Assembly: GCF_003290085.1 (NCBI RefSeq)
Contig: NZ_QMKJ01000002.1
Coordinates: 310,001 to 374,000, forward strand
Direction: 5' to 3'
DNA: 64,000 nucleotides
Origin: Aliidiomarina sp. B3213
Lineage (GTDB): Bacteria > Pseudomonadota > Gammaproteobacteria > Enterobacterales > Alteromonadaceae
This document shows, piece by piece, positions 1 to 9,444 of this stretch (position 1 is its first letter; each line of letters starts with the position of its first letter). The position numbers and the translations under genes were made by a program. Below the pieces are notes generated by a model. The model was not told the DNA's origin and did not search any database. It saw only the letters and a program-made list of their open reading frames with translations.

Positions 1-198
1 GTTTACACAGCCATGGGTTATTGCGGCGCAGGAATTGCTTTCTCAAACTTGGCAGGAAAGAGGCTCGCCCAACTTTCGATGGACGAGCCTTTGCCAGAGT
101 TACCCTTCTACCAATCAGCGCTGCCGACCTTCCCTGCCCCAGCTATGCGACGACTAGGGCAGTGGCTGTACTACCAGTATGGTCAGTTAGTGGATTAA
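1..198 (+). CDS. FAD-dependent oxidoreductase (DAO family), C-terminal end only
   Basis: The window opens inside this gene. Reading frame 1 is open from the first base to a TAA at 196-198 and encodes about 65 residues. The stretch GYCGAGIAFSNLAGKRLA followed by ELPFYQ and a final Arg-rich RRLGQWLYY segment matches the C-terminus of D-amino-acid-oxidase-fold FAD enzymes of the glycine oxidase/gamma-glutamylputrescine oxidase type, where the Gly-rich GYxGxG loop closes the FAD site. The substrate cannot be deduced from this tail. The stop overlaps the 3' end of the convergent natB-like gene by 4 bases. Confidence 0.72.
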   Translation, partial: VYTAMGYCGAGIAFSNLAGKRLAQLSMDEPLPELPFYQSALPTFPAPAMRRLGQWLYYQYGQLVD

Positions 199-1334
199 AG
201 ACCAAATACAACCTTTTCACTTTTCAGTTTCCATTGAACTACAAACGCCAGTATTGCAGCCACAATTAGCGTAGACACACCACCAATTAAAAGTGGTAGA
301 GCCGAAACGGGTTCACCGTTGATAGAGCCCAACAAGGCCTGATGCTGGGAAGTAATCGGTAAATACGCTAATGCCGGGTGAGAGAATCGAGTAAATTCCA
401 ACACGAAAACTACGGTCATTGGTGCGAACATCACGAACGTAATGTAGGTTTGCGCTTCTTTAAAGCTCTTGGCAAGGAAAGACACCAATAGTTGCAGGAA
501 GCTTGCAAACAACGCCACGGGCAGCAATACCAATGCTAACGTCGCTTGGGTTAGAAAGCTAAAGCTTACATCTATCCCTAGCTTTTCTAACGGCACAAAC
601 ATAAACACTAATGGAATCATGGCGAGAGTTAACACGCCCCCTAACATTGCGAATGTCGATGCAGTAAATGCCTTTCCTAGAACCAGATCAGCCGACGTTA
701 GTGGCTGAGCCAATAGAAACTCCAAAGAGTTGCGTTCACGTTCACCAGCGCTTGTATCAATAGCTACATTCATACCCGCAAAGAAAACCGACATAATCAC
801 AAATACCATGACCGTACCCATGATTAGCGCAGCGCGAGATTCTTTGGTAGCCGTGTCTTGCCGTGCGGGTGTAATAGCTTGCATAACTTCGGGGCTAACA
901 CCTCGCATCATCAAACGCGCGCCAGCAACAATTCGGTTATAACCGTTAATTGCACTCTCTACTCTTCGACGAGCGTCACTACCTTTACGCTCAGAATAAT
1001 CAGCTCGAATAATAATCGTAATAGGCTCAGCAGAAGCTAATTTCTCTTGGTAGTCTTCAGGGATCGTCAATTCTATAGACGCTTGTTCGGGATCTTCATG
1101 CGCCACAATACCGTTTTGTTGCAAATGACGAACCAACTCAGGAGCATACTCCGCGCCGGTTAAGGAAACTTCTAAGTCACTTTTAGAGGTAGCCTGATTC
1201 ACCACTGCAAAAAACGCTACCGCCATAAGCATTGGTCCGAAGAACGCGTAAGACATGGCCGCCATAACTGAGCGTCGATCACGAATCGCGTCTTTCAGTT
1301 CTTTCAGCCAAACTGTTTTCCATGCAGAAGTCAT
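195..1334 (-). CDS. natB: ABC-2 type exporter permease, NatB-like
   Basis: This 379-residue inner-membrane permease is the partner of the ATPase immediately upstream. The N-terminus (WLKELKDAIRDRRS, then a hydrophobic helix around residues 28-45) is typical of NatB-type ABC-2 permeases. A large extracytoplasmic loop follows (about 50-170), then five or six hydrophobic segments between about 175 and 370. The family includes Bacillus NatB, a Na+ extrusion permease, but many homologues have unknown substrates, so the symbol marks family membership only. Its ATG overlaps the natA stop by one base (TAATG), so the two are translationally coupled. The 3' end overlaps the convergent oxidoreductase gene by 4 bases, and no terminator hairpin is visible there. 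Confidence 0.85.
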   Translation of the reverse strand: MTSAWKTVWLKELKDAIRDRRSVMAAMSYAFFGPMLMAVAFFAVVNQATSKSDLEVSLTGAEYAPELVRHLQQNGIVAHEDPEQASIELTIPEDYQEKLASAEPITIIIRADYSERKGSDARRRVESAINGYNRIVAGARLMMRGVSPEVMQAITPARQDTATKESRAALIMGTVMVFVIMSVFFAGMNVAIDTSAGERERNSLEFLLAQPLTSADLVLGKAFTASTFAMLGGVLTLAMIPLVFMFVPLEKLGIDVSFSFLTQATLALVLLPVALFASFLQLLVSFLAKSFKEAQTYITFVMFAPMTVVFVLEFTRFSHPALAYLPITSQHQALLGSINGEPVSALPLLIGGVSTLIVAAILAFVVQWKLKSEKVVFGL

Positions 1335-2065
1335 TATACGATCCCCTCGTCGGTACCAATTAGTTTTACAAAGGCTTCTTCAAAGCTACTTTCGCCTGTT
1401 TGTTCGCACAATGCTTGCGGAGAATCATTTGCGACCACTTGGCCTTTAACCATAATGACCACCCGGTCACATAAAGCCGCAACCTCTTGCATAACGTGGC
1501 TCGAGAATAAAATGCAACGCCCTTCTTCTTTTAGCTGAAACATAAGTTCACGCAAAATTCGGGTACTCATGACGTCCAAACCGCGGCTCGGTTCATCGAG
1601 AATCAAATTCTTCGGCTGATGAACAATAGCTTGTGCAAGAGCCACCTTCATGCGTTGCCCTTGTGAAAAGCCCTGCGTTTTCCGGTCTGCTATGTCTTCC
1701 ATGCCCAAGCTCTTAATAACACTTTCTACGTTACGTTGTTGTTGCTCGCCTTTGAGTCCATGAAGCTCCGCAATGTAAGCAATATGCTCACGTGGCGTGA
1801 GGCGTTCGTATAGACCAAACTTGTCTGGGAAAATACCAATTTGTTTTCTTACCGTAAGCGGCTCTTTCTGTGCTGCAACACCATCGATTAGCGCTTCGCC
1901 TTGGTCTGGATGAATTAATCCGTAGAGGCTACGTAAACAGGTTGTTTTACCCGCACCATTCGGTCCAAGTAAGCCAGTAATTTCGTTATCTGACGCTGAA
2001 AATGTTAACCCATTCAGAGCTTGAACATCTTGATACGACTTCTTTAAATCATTCACTTCAATCAT
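1334..2065 (-). CDS. natA: ABC exporter ATP-binding protein, NatA-like
   Basis: This is a 243-residue cytoplasmic ATPase with all nucleotide-binding motifs intact: Walker A GPNGAGKTT (34-42), signature FSQGQ (133-137), Walker B LILDEP (154-159) and the H-loop His190. It would energise the NatB-like permease encoded directly downstream. It starts 9 bases after the stop of the S33 peptidase gene, so all three probably form one operon. The substrate is unknown. NatA of Bacillus works in Na+ efflux, but homologous pairs also export other molecules. Confidence 0.87.
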   Translation of the reverse strand: MIEVNDLKKSYQDVQALNGLTFSASDNEITGLLGPNGAGKTTCLRSLYGLIHPDQGEALIDGVAAQKEPLTVRKQIGIFPDKFGLYERLTPREHIAYIAELHGLKGEQQQRNVESVIKSLGMEDIADRKTQGFSQGQRMKVALAQAIVHQPKNLILDEPSRGLDVMSTRILRELMFQLKEEGRCILFSSHVMQEVAALCDRVVIMVKGQVVANDSPQALCEQTGESSFEEAFVKLIGTDEGIV

Positions 2066-2074
2066 GTTCTGCTC

Positions 2075-3529
2075 CTATAAACCTTCGCCATTTACATTTA
2101 ACAGAAACGGCAATACTTGTGTTTCCTCTAAACAAGACGCATCGAGTTCAGCTTCTGGGTCAGCAATAAAGTCGCTAACAAGATCGTTCGCACACGTATG
2201 TCCTGCTATGGTGTGCCCACCATTCTGGGCTACAAGATGCTGCGCATTAGGTAGTGTTTCAGCAGCTAACTCCCCCCAATACGGCGGTGTTACCGGATCT
2301 TGACCGCCAGACAGCAATAGAATGGGGTGTTCACTACTTACCGGCTGGTACGCTTCCTCGCCTACCGGCTCTACAGGCCATCCCGCACACATTTGAGTGA
2401 ACGTTGAAATGGTAGCGTCTGAAAAGAACGTTGAAGCTCTCTCTGTAGCCCAATCTTCATCGGTATATCGGTGCACATCTTCTTGGCATACAACCGACAA
2501 CATCAAGCCCATATAAAGGGGCTGCTCACCCTCAAAAGAGCCGCTTAAGCCCACTAACGGGTCTAAATTTCCTTTATCTGCTTCTGAGATAACGAAAGGT
2601 AATAGTTGACGCATTCTAGGGTGGTAAAGCGCACTAAACATCATATTTTGGAAACGCGTATCGTCCATCATTACCTCAGTAGGATAATGGCTTCTTGCGT
2701 CGTTAATGGTCACTAATTCAGGTGTTTCTCCTAGCTTCTCTGAAACACGGTCGAATGTTGTGCGAACATCGCCAAAGGTTTCGGCGCAGCGTTCTTGCTC
2801 TTCGCAGTCACGCACTAAACGGTTAAACGCTCGCTCAGTCGTTTGCCCAAATAAACCAATACGCACTTGCGGCGGAGCCAAGCCGTCTAAAATAGCTACA
2901 CGAATAGAGTCAGGAAAGTCACGAAGATAAGCTAGGCCAGAACGTGTTCCGTAAGAGCCGCCATAAATATTGATTTGCTCATAACCTAGCGCCTCGCGGA
3001 CACGGTCGAAGTCCTTTACCGCATTCGCTGTATTGTATTGTTGGAAGTCTGCATCTAATGCTTCTGCGCATTCCCTCGCCTCGGCTGTCACATCTAGCTC
3101 GCGTGGAAGAATAGCCATCGAGTTACGCATTTCATCCAAAGTACCAGCGTCGCATCGTAATGGATTAGACTGACCTGTACCTCGCTGATCAATAAGCAGT
3201 ATGTCACGTGTTTGGCGAACACCACTATATACAGCACTAATCATACCTGCGAGCTCTGTTGCAGCTTGCCCAGGCCCACCAGCTAAGAACAGTAAAGGGT
3301 CTGACTCTTTCGCCGCTGCAACCGCTGGTAACCGCACAACATGAATGTCGATCTGTTTACCGTCTGGCTGGCTGTAGTTTTCTGGAACTTGCAGAAAGCC
3401 ACATTCTACTTGCTCTGACATACCACTAATGTGGCATGGCTCGAGCAAAGGTGACTCGTCTTGGGCATTCGCATGAACACTACCCAGCGACATCGCTAGC
3501 AACATTGATGCATTCAGTAATTTTTGCAT
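2075..3529 (-). CDS. Secreted alpha/beta hydrolase, S33 proline iminopeptidase/tripeptidyl aminopeptidase type
   Basis: The 484-residue protein has a signal peptide (residues 1-22, ending in VHANA) and is probably periplasmic. It carries the S33 layout: an oxyanion-region GGPGQA, a DQRGTGQS strand, and the nucleophile elbow GGSYG with the catalytic Ser. The acid is in GGQDPVTPP and the His in NGGHT, within the C-terminal TAP-like segment that is normal for this family. Members remove N-terminal residues from peptides, often proline, or act as esterases. It is the first gene of an operon with natA and natB, which could hint at export or processing of a peptide, but this is speculative. The upstream gap of about 180 bases leaves room for a promoter. 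Confidence 0.85.
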   Translation of the reverse strand: MQKLLNASMLLAMSLGSVHANAQDESPLLEPCHISGMSEQVECGFLQVPENYSQPDGKQIDIHVVRLPAVAAAKESDPLLFLAGGPGQAATELAGMISAVYSGVRQTRDILLIDQRGTGQSNPLRCDAGTLDEMRNSMAILPRELDVTAEARECAEALDADFQQYNTANAVKDFDRVREALGYEQINIYGGSYGTRSGLAYLRDFPDSIRVAILDGLAPPQVRIGLFGQTTERAFNRLVRDCEEQERCAETFGDVRTTFDRVSEKLGETPELVTINDARSHYPTEVMMDDTRFQNMMFSALYHPRMRQLLPFVISEADKGNLDPLVGLSGSFEGEQPLYMGLMLSVVCQEDVHRYTDEDWATERASTFFSDATISTFTQMCAGWPVEPVGEEAYQPVSSEHPILLLSGGQDPVTPPYWGELAAETLPNAQHLVAQNGGHTIAGHTCANDLVSDFIADPEAELDASCLEETQVLPFLLNVNGEGL

Positions 3530-3654
3530 AAGGCTCTTCTTCGGTTAGTAGCAAACGAGTATTTGTAACGAGTTCGTTAATGTAAAGCAAGTAAACACAC
3601 AAACTGTTACAGTTTCGTTATTAATCTAAACACCTTAAACTTTTTTATAGGCAC

Positions 3655-3684
3655 AAAAAAACCCGCCTTATATAGCGGGTTTTT
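3655..3684 (-). terminator. Rho-independent terminator of the DUF3718 gene
   Basis: ACCCGC (3661-3666) and GCGGGT (3675-3680) form a stem with an 8-base loop. A-runs and T-runs flank it on both sides, so it could work in both directions. It lies 24 bases beyond the stop of the DUF3718 gene. Confidence 0.8.
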
Positions 3685-3708
3685 GTCTTACTCTTTTACT
3701 CAGTAGAA

Positions 3709-4098
3709 TTAGCTACCGATACGCTCGCGAATTGCTGCTGCAATTGCCGAGTCACCGTAACCATTGCTTTCAGCCCACTCAAGGTCGCCCATCGCTTCGA
3801 TAGTAGAACCCGGTAACTGAGATACAATGTATTCGCCGATATCGTCAGCACCTGAAGACATCGCGAATTGTAATAGGCTCTGTCCATTACACATAATAGA
3901 GTCGTATACACGGCGCAACTGGATACGTTCTTCACGAAGACGCTCACGCATACGCAAGCGGTCGTTACCCTGTACATATACACACAAGTTTTGCGCCAAT
4001 GCGTTCGCATTCGCAGTTCCAGTTACCGCCAAGTTAGCAGCAGTGCCACCTAACATCATGACACCAGCAGTCGCTACAGCAACGATAAGTTTTCTCAT
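3709..4098 (-). CDS. DUF3718 family exported protein
   Basis: This small protein has 129 residues from the chosen ATG at 4098, which follows a GTGGGGG Shine-Dalgarno sequence 6 bases upstream. An upstream in-frame TTG at 4116 has no such site. It carries a signal peptide ending near TANA and then the DUF3718 pattern: LCVYVQGNDRLRMR, a Lys/Arg/Glu-rich helix, YDSIMCNGQSLLQFA, and a terminal helix. Two Cys residues (in LCVYV and MCNG) may form a disulfide in the periplasm. The family is common in Alteromonadales and has no established function. It appears to be a single-gene unit with its own terminator. Confidence 0.8.
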   Translation of the reverse strand: MRKLIVAVATAGVMMLGGTAANLAVTGTANANALAQNLCVYVQGNDRLRMRERLREERIQLRRVYDSIMCNGQSLLQFAMSSGADDIGEYIVSQLPGSTIEAMGDLEWAESNGYGDSAIAAAIRERIGS

Positions 4099-4207
4099 AT
4101 TTGCCCCCACAGACAACGTGATTGACTACAATTCAACCGGTATTTTACCGAATATTTCGAGACTAAACAATTAAGACAAATGTCTAAAAAAACCAGAGTT
4201 GTATCAA

Positions 4208-4699
4208 TTATGTTGATTTTTCATAAAGATACGCTGCATAACCTGGTGTTTTTACATCTACCTTGGGGCTTTTCCTAAGCTCCTGCCTAGACCACTCATT
4301 TTCGTTCCATTGCGGGAAAAAAGTATCCCCGTCTACTGTCAGGTCAATATGCGTTAAATACATGCGCGTGGCAAGTGGTAAAAACGCTTTGTAAATTTGA
4401 CCACCACCAATAATCATTATTTCGTCATGGTCCTGCAACAACTCCATTGCCTTTTCAGGACTAGCCACTGCATCTACATTTTCAGGTAAAAGTTCGGGCT
4501 TTGAAGTAATCACTACATTTCTGCGCCCAGGTAGAGCACGGCCGATAGATGCAAAGGTATTGCGCCCCATCACTATAGGTTTGCCCATAGTGATCTCTTT
4601 AAAATACTGAAGCTCTTGCGGCAAATGCCAAGGCATATCACCGTCTTTACCTATAACCTGCTCATCCGCCATTGCGGCAACAAGTGAAATAATCGGCAC
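4208..4699 (-). CDS. folA: Dihydrofolate reductase
   Basis: A 163-residue enzyme that reduces dihydrofolate to tetrahydrofolate with NADPH in the cytosol. Recognisable parts are the N-terminal strand ISLVAAMADEQVIG, the MPWHLPQELQYFK substrate helix, GKPIVMGRNTF, the IGRALPGRRNVVIT nucleotide-binding segment, and IMIIGGGQIY. The usual catalytic Asp of bacterial enzymes (Asp27 in E. coli) is replaced by Glu29, as in vertebrate DHFR. The length is normal. It follows obgE by 20 bases and is probably co-transcribed with it. Confidence 0.95.
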   Translation of the reverse strand: MPIISLVAAMADEQVIGKDGDMPWHLPQELQYFKEITMGKPIVMGRNTFASIGRALPGRRNVVITSKPELLPENVDAVASPEKAMELLQDHDEIMIIGGGQIYKAFLPLATRMYLTHIDLTVDGDTFFPQWNENEWSRQELRKSPKVDVKTPGYAAYLYEKST

Positions 4700-4719
4700 C
4701 GTAAAGCTCCTTTTATATA

Positions 4720-5898
<1,179 letters not shown>

Positions 5899-5949
5899 TT
5901 ACCTGCTTTATCGGACATGCTTAAGCATAACCAATGTTGTGCTAGTTAC

Positions 5950-5978
5950 AAAAAACCCCGCTCAATGGCGGGGTTTTT
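5950..5978 (-). terminator. Terminator/attenuator between rpmA and obgE
   Basis: CCCCGC (5956-5961) pairs with GCGGGG (5968-5973) around a 6-base loop. A-runs and T-runs lie on both sides. It lies 20 bases past the rpmA stop. It should end or weaken rplU-rpmA transcripts before obgE. Confidence 0.8.
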
Positions 5979-5997
5979 CAGAGAATCTTATTTAAGC

Positions 5998-6255
5998 TTA
6001 TTCAGCAACGATGCTGATGAACTTACGATTCTGAGGTCCGCGTTGGTCAAACGATACTTTACCGTCTACTTTTGCGAACAACGTGTGGTCACGACCCACA
6101 CCAACGTTATCCCCGGCGTGGAATCTTGTACCACGCTGACGAACTAAGATGTTACCAGCAAGAACTGACTCACCGCCGTAGCGCTTTACACCAAGGCGTT
6201 TGGATTCTGAGTCACGACCGTTACGGGTAGAACCACCAGCTTTTTTATGTGCCAT
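5998..6255 (-). CDS. rpmA: 50S ribosomal protein L27
   Basis: The 85-residue protein starts [16 protein letters not shown], the diagnostic L27 N-terminus that reaches toward the peptidyl-transferase centre. The rest ([20 protein letters not shown] and [15 protein letters not shown]) is standard. It is 17 bases downstream of rplU, the conserved pair, and is followed by a terminator. Confidence 0.98.
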   Translation of the reverse strand: MAHKKAGGSTRNGRDSESKRLGVKRYGGESVLAGNILVRQRGTRFHAGDNVGVGRDHTLFAKVDGKVSFDQRGPQNRKFISIVAE

Positions 6256-6272
6256 TTGTCGTTACTCCTCTG

Positions 6273-6584
6273 TTACGCGCCGATTCCAGTGATTTTCACT
6301 TCTGTGAACCACTGACGGTGCCCCATTTGCTTACGTGAATGCTTCCGGCGACGGAACTTCACAATCTTAACTTTCTCACCACGACCGTGGTCAACAACTT
6401 CTGCTGTCACTTTGCCGCCAGAAACGAAAGGCGCACCAATCGTTACTTTCTCACCATCAGAGAGCATGAGCACTTGCTCAAACTCAACGGTATCACCGGT
6501 AGCTGCTTCTAGCTTTTCCAGGCGAACGGTCTGGCCCTCGGTGACACGGTGTTGCTTACCGCCACTTTGAAATACCGCGTACAT
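6273..6584 (-). CDS. rplU: 50S ribosomal protein L21
   Basis: The 103-residue protein begins [14 protein letters not shown] and contains [19 protein letters not shown], the conserved basic 23S rRNA-binding segment of L21. The length is normal. It is the first gene of rplU-rpmA and is transcribed divergently from ispB. The 218-base gap between them must hold both promoters. Confidence 0.98.
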   Translation of the reverse strand: MYAVFQSGGKQHRVTEGQTVRLEKLEAATGDTVEFEQVLMLSDGEKVTIGAPFVSGGKVTAEVVDHGRGEKVKIVKFRRRKHSRKQMGHRQWFTEVKITGIGA

Positions 6585-6802
6585 AGCTTTTCTCCAATTT
6601 CCCCGCGAAGGGCAATCACACTTATTAAATTAGGTCGCGCATTTTACTCAAAAGCCGGCCTTGTAGCAAGCACAAATCACGAAAAAAAGAAATCCTTGTG
6701 CGTTTGTCTGAAATCTTGTGAGTTTGGGCTTTGAAAAACTGGAAAGATTTGCCGAGTGCGGTAGAATCGGAACCTTAATTTATTCGTCTTTAAAGAGTTT
6801 TC

Positions 6803-7780
6803 ATGGTTATGGATTTAGCCGCTGTTCGCGAACTTACCGAAACAGACATGCAAGCGGTCAATCAGCTCATTTCCAAGCAACTTCAGTCTGATGTTGCCCT
6901 CATTAATCAACTCGGTTTCTATATCGTTAATAGTGGCGGGAAGCGCCTGCGTCCAATGTTAGCTGTGCTTGCAGCCAAGGCATTAGGCTACCAAGGAACA
7001 CACCACCATACGTTAGCGGCTATCGTAGAATTTATTCACACCGCAACGCTATTACATGATGACGTTGTCGACGACTCTCATACTCGCAGGGGCAAAGAAA
7101 CTGCCAATGCGAAATTTGGTAACGAAGCAAGTGTTCTTGTAGGTGACTTCCTATATACCCGAGCTTTCCAAATGATGGTGACGATGGAGTCGATGCGCGT
7201 CATGGAAATCCTCGCAGACGCGACCAACGTTATTGCAGAGGGTGAGGTCATGCAGCTGATGAACTGCAACGACCCTGAAACCTCCGAGGAAAGTTACTTC
7301 GACGTTATTTATAGTAAAACGGCACGGTTATTTGAAGCCGCCACACAGCTTGGCGCCGTTCTTACCGAGCAGTCAGAAGACATTACTCAGGCGGCCGCAG
7401 ACTACGGACGCTATCTAGGTACTGCTTTTCAGCTTGTGGACGATCTACTCGACTACACCGCCGATTCAGAGACAATGGGCAAAGACGCAGGTGACGACTT
7501 AGCCGAAGGTAAACCAACGTTGCCGCTTCTTTACACCATGTGGAACAGTGCCGACGCAGACGCGCTCATTATCCGAAAGGCTATTGAAAATGGTGGAGAG
7601 CGCGACAAGCTTCAGCATATTTTAGGCTTAATGGAGAACACCGGTGCACTCGAGTACACGCGTCGTAAAGCTCTTGAACAACGTGACCTTGCCATTAAAG
7701 CATTAGACGCATTCCCTAACACCGAAGCTAAAGAGGCTTTAATAGCCCTCGCCCACCTAGCAGTCGAACGCGTTCAATAA
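6803..7780 (+). CDS. ispB: Octaprenyl diphosphate synthase
   Basis: This 325-residue trans-prenyltransferase makes the side-chain precursor of ubiquinone and menaquinone by adding isopentenyl diphosphate units. The two Asp-rich motifs are present: DDVVDD (86-91) and DDLLD (213-217). The GGKRLRP substrate-binding segment is also seen (45-51). An AAAGAG Shine-Dalgarno ends 5 bases before the ATG at 6803. A second ATG two codons later is possible. The divergent placement from rplU-rpmA is the usual gammaproteobacterial arrangement. A palindromic REP-like hairpin with a T-run lies just past the stop and may terminate it. Confidence 0.94.
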   Translation: MVMDLAAVRELTETDMQAVNQLISKQLQSDVALINQLGFYIVNSGGKRLRPMLAVLAAKALGYQGTHHHTLAAIVEFIHTATLLHDDVVDDSHTRRGKETANAKFGNEASVLVGDFLYTRAFQMMVTMESMRVMEILADATNVIAEGEVMQLMNCNDPETSEESYFDVIYSKTARLFEAATQLGAVLTEQSEDITQAAADYGRYLGTAFQLVDDLLDYTADSETMGKDAGDDLAEGKPTLPLLYTMWNSADADALIIRKAIENGGERDKLQHILGLMENTGALEYTRRKALEQRDLAIKALDAFPNTEAKEALIALAHLAVERVQ

Positions 7781-7793
7781 CTTCTCACGAAAA

Positions 7794-7840
7794 TGGGGTC
7801 AGAGCACTTTGGGGTCAGAGCACAAAGTGCTCTGACCCCA
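7794..7840. repeat. REP-like palindromic element with a tandem half-site
   Basis: The 13-base arm GGGGTCAGAGCAC occurs at 7795-7807 and again at 7811-7823. It is followed after a 3-base loop by its perfect complement GTGCTCTGACCCC (7827-7839). The second and third copies form a 13-bp perfect hairpin, and the first copy offers an alternative pairing. Similar GGGGTCAGAGCAC palindromes are familiar as REP-type elements mobilised by RAYT (TnpA-REP) enzymes in gammaproteobacteria, stated here from memory. A T-run at 7844-7849 means it may also serve as the ispB terminator. Confidence 0.75.
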
Positions 7841-7855
7841 TCGGTTTTTGCGCAC

Positions 7856-7880
7856 AAAAAAAGGAGCCGAAGCTCCTTTT
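7856..7880 (-). terminator. Terminator of mdh
   Basis: AAGGAGC (7861-7867) pairs with GCTCCTT (7872-7878) over a 4-base loop. On the minus strand the stem is followed by a run of Ts (complement of 7856-7862). It lies about 20 bases past the mdh stop. Confidence 0.82.
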
Positions 7881-7898
7881 CTTAAGACTATTTAGCAA

Positions 7899-8834
7899 TT
7901 AGCCGTTTGCGAAGTCGATACCCATCTGAATATCTTTCTTCAGGCCGTCCAGCATGTCTGCTTTAGACTTAGCTTCAAAGTCGCTAAGTTCGCCGTAAGG
8001 TAAGATAGCTTCAATACCATTCTTACCAATTTTAAGTGCTTGTGCGAAGTAGGTAGCGTCGCCACCGTCATTTTCAACATAAGCATACTCAGTGACGGTC
8101 TCGCCGTTCACTGCACGCGCAAGTGATAAGCAGAAACGAGCTGCTGCTTGACCCATAGAAAGTGTTGCAGAGCCGCCGCCAGCTTTCGCTTCAACAACTT
8201 CAGTGCCCGCGTTTTGAATACGGTGAGTTAACGATTCGATCTCGTCTTGCGAGAATTCAACGCCTTGAACTTGTGAAAGCAGTGGCAAAATAGTTGTGCC
8301 GCTGTGTCCACCAATCACCGGAACTTGCACGTCTTCAGCTGACAAGCCTTTCAATTCAGCAACGAAAGTTTCAGCACGAATTACGTCTAGTGTAGTCACA
8401 CCGAACAAACGGTTTTTGTCGTAAACGCCTTTTTGCTTCAATACTTCTGCAGCGATTGCCACAGTAGTGTTCACTGGGTTAGTGATAATGCCTACCATTG
8501 CCTTAGGGCAGGTGTCAGCAATATTCTCTACCAAGTTACGGATAATACCTGCGTTCATATTGAACAAGTCTGAACGGTCCATACCTGGTTTGCGAGGAAC
8601 ACCCGCTGGGATTAAAACAATGTCCGCACCTTGGAGTGCATCAGTTAGGCCTTCTTGACCATAACCTTTTACAGAAACCGAAGTTGGGATATGGCTTAAA
8701 TCAACAGCAACACCTGGAGTTACTGGCGCAATATCGAACAACGCAAGGTCAGAACCTTTCGGTAATTGAGTTTTCAATAACAAAGATAACGCCTGTCCAA
8801 TACCACCTGCGGCGCCTAATACCGTTACTTTCAT
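7899..8834 (-). CDS. mdh: Malate dehydrogenase
   Basis: An NAD-dependent TCA-cycle enzyme of 311 residues from the chosen start. [14 protein letters not shown] contains the Rossmann GxxGxxG motif. [18 protein letters not shown] carries the substrate-binding Arg, and [11 protein letters not shown] holds the catalytic His. A longer frame begins 4 codons upstream at 8846, but the ATG at 8834 has a GGAG Shine-Dalgarno 6 bases before it and matches the family N-terminus. The gene is divergent from argR, which is the common arrangement in Alteromonadales and Vibrionales. Confidence 0.97.
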   Translation of the reverse strand: MKVTVLGAAGGIGQALSLLLKTQLPKGSDLALFDIAPVTPGVAVDLSHIPTSVSVKGYGQEGLTDALQGADIVLIPAGVPRKPGMDRSDLFNMNAGIIRNLVENIADTCPKAMVGIITNPVNTTVAIAAEVLKQKGVYDKNRLFGVTTLDVIRAETFVAELKGLSAEDVQVPVIGGHSGTTILPLLSQVQGVEFSQDEIESLTHRIQNAGTEVVEAKAGGGSATLSMGQAAARFCLSLARAVNGETVTEYAYVENDGGDATYFAQALKIGKNGIEAILPYGELSDFEAKSKADMLDGLKKDIQMGIDFANG

Positions 8835-8979
8835 TTCGCACTCCATACAGTCATTTGCGGGGCCTAAACACTATACGAAATGGGCCCAAAATACAACTTT
8901 AATAGCCTCTTGAGCTAGGTGATAAAGGCAATTTCCGCTACAATGGGTCCGTGATTAAAATGATAAGAATAGAGACACT

Positions 8980-9444
8980 ATGAACACATCTCATCAAGAC
9001 CCATTAACGGAAGCTTTTCGCGGCCTTTTGAAAGAAGAGCGCTATGCCTCACAAGCTGAGATAGTTTCAGCATTGCAAGAGCAAGGCTTCCACACTATGA
9101 ACCAGTCGAAAGTATCTCGTATGCTCAGTCGTCTAGGTGCTGTGCGAGCCAGAAATGGTAAAGAAGAGATGGTTTATTGTCTGCCCCCAGAGCTCTCTAT
9201 GCCCTCAGCGAAGAGCTCAGTAAAGCAATTGGTTCTTGATGTTGAGCACAACGACGTCATGATTATTGTACGAACCACTCCTGGAGCTGCTCAACTTATC
9301 GCACGCTTACTGGATTCTGTGGGTAAAAAAGAAGGTGTATTGGGTACCATCGCTGGCGATGACACCATTTTTATCGCGCCGGTCAACGTAAACCAAATCG
9401 ACTTTACTTTAGAAAACGTGCGCGAGCTCTTTGAAAACCACTAG
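8980..9444 (+). CDS. argR: Arginine repressor
   Basis: This 154-residue transcription factor represses arginine biosynthesis genes when L-arginine is bound. The N-terminal winged helix (about 1-75) includes the recognition region [30 protein letters not shown]. The C-terminal oligomerisation and arginine-binding domain ends with [13 protein letters not shown], which holds the GDD arginine contacts. The length is normal. The 145-base gap with mdh is AT-rich, but no convincing ARG box could be picked out by eye. The stop overlaps the convergent DyP-like gene by 4 bases. Confidence 0.95.
   Translation: MNTSHQDPLTEAFRGLLKEERYASQAEIVSALQEQGFHTMNQSKVSRMLSRLGAVRARNGKEEMVYCLPPELSMPSAKSSVKQLVLDVEHNDVMIIVRTTPGAAQLIARLLDSVGKKEGVLGTIAGDDTIFIAPVNVNQIDFTLENVRELFENH

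Noticed and set aside
3696-4010. A 104-codon minus-strand frame overlapping the DUF3718 gene
   Set aside because: It is a shifted frame of the DUF3718 gene without a ribosome site; the annotated frame has a signal peptide and family match.
8846-8979. A possible ARG box between mdh and argR
   Set aside because: AT-rich stretches exist, but none fits the 18-base ARG palindrome well enough to report.
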